Shown here piece by piece: positions 31,540 through 34,329 of a DNA stretch of 34,329 nucleotides (positions are counted from its first letter, which is position 1; each line of letters begins with the position of its first letter). The stretch is taken from contig NZ_CYGX02000049.1 of NCBI RefSeq assembly GCF_900019265.1, positions 46,905-81,233 of the forward strand. Reading direction: 5' to 3'. Made by a program: the position numbers and the translations under genes. This DNA is from Paraburkholderia ribeironis. GTDB taxonomy: Bacteria; Pseudomonadota; Gammaproteobacteria; Burkholderiales; Burkholderiaceae. The notes below the pieces were generated by a model. That model saw only the letters and a program-made list of their open reading frames with translations, did not search any database and had not been told where the DNA came from.

Positions 31540-32436
31540 TTACTTTTTCGAAAAGATCACGCGTGCGAGAATGTTCAATCCCAGCACCGCGAGCGTAATC
31601 AGGAAGACGCCGGCCCACGCGAGCGATTGCCATTGCGCGAACGGGCTCATCGCAAACTTGTAGATCGTCACCGGCAGGTTCGCGAGCGGCTGGCCCATGT
31701 CGAGCGAGAAGAACTGATTCGACAGCGCCGTGAACAGCAGCGGCGCGGTTTCGCCGGCAATCCGCGCAACCGCGAGCAGCACACCGGTGACGATACCGGC
31801 AATCGATGCCTTCAGCGTGATCGACAGTACCATCTTCCACTTCGGCGTGCCGAGCGCGAATGCCGCCTCACGCAGTGCATTGGGCACCAGCTTCAGCATG
31901 TTCTCGGTGGTGCGGATCACGATCGGAATCTGCAGCAGTGCGAGCGCGAACACGCCGGCCCATCCGCTGAAGTGACCCATCTTCGCGACCACCAGCGCAT
32001 AGACGAACAGACCGATCACAATCGACGGCGCGGACAGGAGGATGTCGTTGATGAACCGCGTGATGTTGGCGAGCCAGCCCTTCTGGCCGTATTCGGCGAG
32101 ATAGACGCCGGCCAGGATGCCGATCGGCGTCCCGACCAGGGTCGCGAGGCCCACCAGCAGCAGGCTGCCGACTATCGCATTGGCGAGACCGCCGCCATCG
32201 GTGTTCGGCGGCGGCGTCGATTGCGTGAACAGCTGGACCGACAAGCCGTCGATACCCAGGCGCAGCGTCGTGAAGAGAATCCATATGAGCCACAGCAGAC
32301 CGAAGGCCATGGCGGCGAGCGACAGTGTCAGCGCGATCACGTTCGTCACACGGCGGCGGCCTTGCAGGCGCACGCGCATCGCTTCGAGCGCGGCCGCGTC
32401 GTTCGAACCGGGCATGTTCAGCGAGGGCTGGCTCAT
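31540..32436 (-). CDS. pstA: Phosphate ABC transporter permease PstA
   Basis: 298-aa inner-membrane permease with six hydrophobic helices, forming the phosphate channel with PstC. The EAA-loop for contact with PstB is ALREAAFALGTPKWKMVLSI, and conserved segments include GTPIGILAGVYLAEYG and ARIAGETAPLLFTAL. Its ATG overlaps the pstC stop by 4 bp (ATGA), a sign of translational coupling. Length matches E. coli PstA (296 aa). Confidence 0.97.
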   Translation of the reverse strand: MSQPSLNMPGSNDAAALEAMRVRLQGRRRVTNVIALTLSLAAMAFGLLWLIWILFTTLRLGIDGLSVQLFTQSTPPPNTDGGGLANAIVGSLLLVGLATLVGTPIGILAGVYLAEYGQKGWLANITRFINDILLSAPSIVIGLFVYALVVAKMGHFSGWAGVFALALLQIPIVIRTTENMLKLVPNALREAAFALGTPKWKMVLSITLKASIAGIVTGVLLAVARIAGETAPLLFTALSNQFFSLDMGQPLANLPVTIYKFAMSPFAQWQSLAWAGVFLITLAVLGLNILARVIFSKK

Positions 32437-33434
32437 TTCGCGCCCTCCCCTTTTTCGAGGCGAAGCAGCATGATCTTCGAAATCGCCAGCACGATGAAAG
32501 TAATCACGAACAGGATCAGACCGAGCTGCATCAGCGCCGAGGTATGCAGGCCCGGGTCCGCTTCCGCGAACTCATTGGCGAGCGCCGACGTAATGCTGTT
32601 GCCCGGTGAAAACAGCGAAATGTTGTCGAGCAGATTGGTGTTGCCGATCACGAACGTGACCGCCATCGTCTCGCCGAGCGCGCGGCCGAGTCCGAGCATC
32701 ACACCACCGATCACGCCGCTGCGCGTGAACGGCAGCACGATCTTCCACATCACTTCCCACGTCGTGCAGCCGATGCCGTAGGCCGACTCCTTCAGCAGCA
32801 CCGGCGTGACTTCGAACACGTCGCGCATCACCGCCGCGATGTACGGGATGATCATGATCGCGAGAATCACACCCGCGCAGAGAATGCCGATGCCGATCGG
32901 CGGGCCGCGGAACAATGCGCCGACAAACGGAACGCCGCCGAGCACCGCGCCAAGCGGCTTCTGGAACCACGTCGCGAAGATCGGCGCGAACACCAGCAGA
33001 CCCCACATGCCGTACACGATCGACGGGATCGCGGCGAGCAGTTCGATCGCGATGCCAAGCGGCCGGCGCAGCCATGTGGGCGAGAGTTCAGTCAGGAACA
33101 GCGCGATGCCGAAGCTGACGGGCACCGCGATGAGGAGTGCAATGAGCGAGGTGGCGACCGTGCCGTAGATTGGCACCAGTGCGCCGAAGTGCTTGCTGGG
33201 TGGATCCCACTCGGCGGTCCACAGGAAGCGCAAACCGAACTCCTTGATCGACGGCATGGACGCGATGATCAGCGAAACGATGATGCCGCCGAGCAGCAAC
33301 AGCGTGACGATGGCGGCGAGCCGAGTGAGACCGCCGAAGATCACGTCGCCGGCGCGGCTCGGCGCTTTCTGCTGCGACGCGCTACCGGGCGGGGTGGCCC
33401 CGCTTGCTCCGGACGCTAAATGGATATCGGACAT
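32433..33434 (-). CDS. pstC: Phosphate ABC transporter permease PstC
   Basis: 333-aa inner-membrane permease, partner of PstA, with about six helices. Family segments: PLGIAIELLAAIPSIVYGMW, the EAA-loop LLKESAYGIGCTTWEVMWKI, and GRALGETMAVTFVIGN. The N-terminal about 30 residues are Ala/Ser/Pro-rich and cytoplasmic. I took ATG 33434 (MSDIHLASG) because the in-frame ATG at 33473 lies in the hairpin of the intergenic region. Preceded by two hairpins in the 146-bp gap after pstS. Confidence 0.96.
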   Translation of the reverse strand: MSDIHLASGASGATPPGSASQQKAPSRAGDVIFGGLTRLAAIVTLLLLGGIIVSLIIASMPSIKEFGLRFLWTAEWDPPSKHFGALVPIYGTVATSLIALLIAVPVSFGIALFLTELSPTWLRRPLGIAIELLAAIPSIVYGMWGLLVFAPIFATWFQKPLGAVLGGVPFVGALFRGPPIGIGILCAGVILAIMIIPYIAAVMRDVFEVTPVLLKESAYGIGCTTWEVMWKIVLPFTRSGVIGGVMLGLGRALGETMAVTFVIGNTNLLDNISLFSPGNSITSALANEFAEADPGLHTSALMQLGLILFVITFIVLAISKIMLLRLEKGEGAK

Positions 33435-33462
33435 GAGAGCCTGATGAACCTGTTTCCAGTTG

Positions 33463-33494
33463 CCGCATGACACGTGTTGGCACGTGTCGTGCGG
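33463..33494 (-). promoter_or_regulatory. Intercistronic hairpin 2 in the pstS-pstC gap
   Basis: 14-bp stem (33463-33476 with 33481-33494, one G-T wobble) and a TTGG loop, about 30 bp before the pstC ATG. No T-run on the minus strand. With the hairpin at 33518 it likely limits read-through or protects the 3' end of pstS mRNA. Confidence 0.7.
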
Positions 33495-33517
33495 CCGGTA
33501 ATCCCGGGGATGAATGC

Positions 33518-33549
33518 CATTGGCCGTCCCCGGACGAGGACGGCCAATG
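33518..33549 (-). terminator. Intercistronic hairpin 1 after pstS
   Basis: Perfect 12-bp stem CATTGGCCGTCC / GGACGGCCAATG with an 8-nt loop, about 30 bp after the pstS stop. No T-run, so partial termination or mRNA stabilisation is more likely than full termination. Confidence 0.7.
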
Positions 33550-33580
33550 TGTTACGCAATGCAGCTGCGAGACGCGCCGC

Positions 33581-34263
33581 TTATTCGGCGATCGGCTTGC
33601 CCGCGGCGTCCTTCACCTTCGACTTCCACTGCGTGCGGATTTCCGACACCACCGAATCCGGCAGTGAGATGTAGTCCAGATCGTTTGCGGCTTGCGTGCC
33701 GTTCTTGAACGCCCAGTCGAAGAACTTCAGCGTTTCGGCGCCTTGCGGTGCCTTGTCCTGCGTCGTGTGCAGCAGCACAAACGTCGCGCCGACGATCGGC
33801 CATGCGTTCTTGCCCGGCTCGTTCGTCAGGATCTGGTAGAACGACTTCGACCAGTCCGCGCCCGCTGCCGCTGCCTTGAACGTGTCGGTCTTCGGCTCGA
33901 CCACGGCGCCCGCCTGGTTCTTCAGCGCAACGTACGTCATGTGGTTCTGCTTCGCGTACGCCCATTCCACGTAGCCGATCGCGCCCGGCAGGCGCTGCAC
34001 GAAGGCCGCGACGCCGTCGTTGCCCTTGCCGCCCGTACCGGTCGGCCAGTTGACCGTCGAACCTTCACCGACCTTCGATTTCCATTCCGGGTTGACCTTG
34101 GACAGATAGTTCGTCCAGATGAAGCTGGTGCCCGAGCCGTCTGCACGGCGCACCACGGCGATGTCCAGATCAGGCAGCTTGAGCTTCGGGTTCAGCGCCA
34201 CGATCGCCGGATCGTTCCACTTCTTGATCTTGCCGAGGTAGATGTCGCCGAGCACTTCGCCCG
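33581..34263 (-). CDS. pstS: Phosphate-binding protein PstS, 5'-truncated by contig end
   Basis: The last 226 residues of the periplasmic phosphate-binding protein of the Pst system. Recognised by GEVLGDIYLGKIKKWNDPAI at the cut end, then VRRADGSGTSFIWTNYLSKV (the phosphate-binding S-G-T-S loop), and WPTGTGGKGNDGVAAFVQ. About 115-120 N-terminal residues including the signal peptide are missing because the sequence changes into adapter at 34264. GTG 34255 begins an open frame but is internal, not the true start. First gene of the pst-phoU-phoBR operon in this direction; its promoter lies beyond the contig. Confidence 0.96.
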
Positions 34264-34329
34264 CTGTCTCTTATACACATCTCCGAGCCCACGAGACTAA
34301 GGCGAATCTCGTATGCCGTCTTCTGCTTG
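34264..34329. other. Illumina Nextera adapter read-through (not genomic)
   Basis: 66 bases in exact adapter order: transposase mosaic end CTGTCTCTTATACACATCT, CCGAGCCCACGAGAC, an 8-base index TAAGGCGA (Nextera N701), and the P7 flow-cell end up to TCTTCTGCTTG. It interrupts pstS in frame-breaking fashion. It should be trimmed and not read as a Tn5 insertion. Confidence 0.99.

Noticed and set aside
34264..34282. Tn5 mosaic end suggesting a transposon insertion in pstS
   Set aside because: The following bases are the rest of a Nextera library adapter with index and flow-cell end, and the contig stops there; it is a technical sequence.

Overview
The window is a GC-rich chromosomal contig end from a beta-proteobacterium of the Burkholderia/Paraburkholderia group. 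This is inferred from protein sequences I recognise (PhoB, PPK1, GlnRS, OlsB), from the gene order phoR-phoB-phoU-pstB-pstA-pstC-pstS with a divergent ppx/ppk pair beside it, and from the many short-patch tandem repeats. No search was run, so the genus is an inference. The last 66 bases (34264-34329) are not biological. They are an Illumina Nextera read-through adapter, and they cut pstS off at its 5' side.

Left part (1-10558): gamma-glutamyltransferase (ggt, minus), glutaminyl-tRNA synthetase (glnS), an orphan GltI-like amino-acid-binding protein, a Nudix hydrolase, a small exported protein, a di-haem cytochrome c peroxidase-like lipoprotein whose stop codon lies inside a 9-bp tandem repeat, a divergent AcpA-type phosphoesterase lipoprotein closed by two hairpins, and a DUF427 protein.

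Second part (10559-12682): an AT-richer islet of small orphan genes and apparent gene remnants, ending at a tRNA-Arg(UCU). It holds a 45-aa exported peptide coupled by a TAATG overlap to an 87-aa protein, a 162-aa protein and a 40-aa ORF.

Third part (13001-23669): uppP, a 28-aa membrane peptide with an ideal ribosome-binding site, an aldose-1-epimerase-like mutarotase, a 12-bp tandem-repeat array, an NlpD-like LysM/LytM lipoprotein, a small lipoprotein, a long AT-rich gene-free tract, a pentapeptide-repeat protein, a DUF2288 gene overlapping a DinF-type MATE exporter, three tiny membrane/lipoprotein genes, tRNA-Pro(UGG), sixA and olsB.

Right part (23789-34263) is a phosphate-homeostasis block. 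It contains ppx and ppk (polyphosphate breakdown and synthesis), phoR/phoB (sensor and regulator), phoU, pstB/pstA/pstC and truncated pstS (high-affinity phosphate uptake). Pho-box-like arrays of 11-bp units are visible upstream of ppk and, more strikingly, upstream of olsB, which makes the first acyl transfer of phosphorus-free ornithine lipid. The block therefore appears to join phosphate sensing, uptake, polyphosphate storage and membrane-lipid replacement. Nothing here proves a wholly new system. The points most worth checking are the olsB Pho-box array, the islet of tiny genes next to tRNA-Arg, the coding or non-coding nature of the tandem repeats, and the double hairpin between pstS and pstC.
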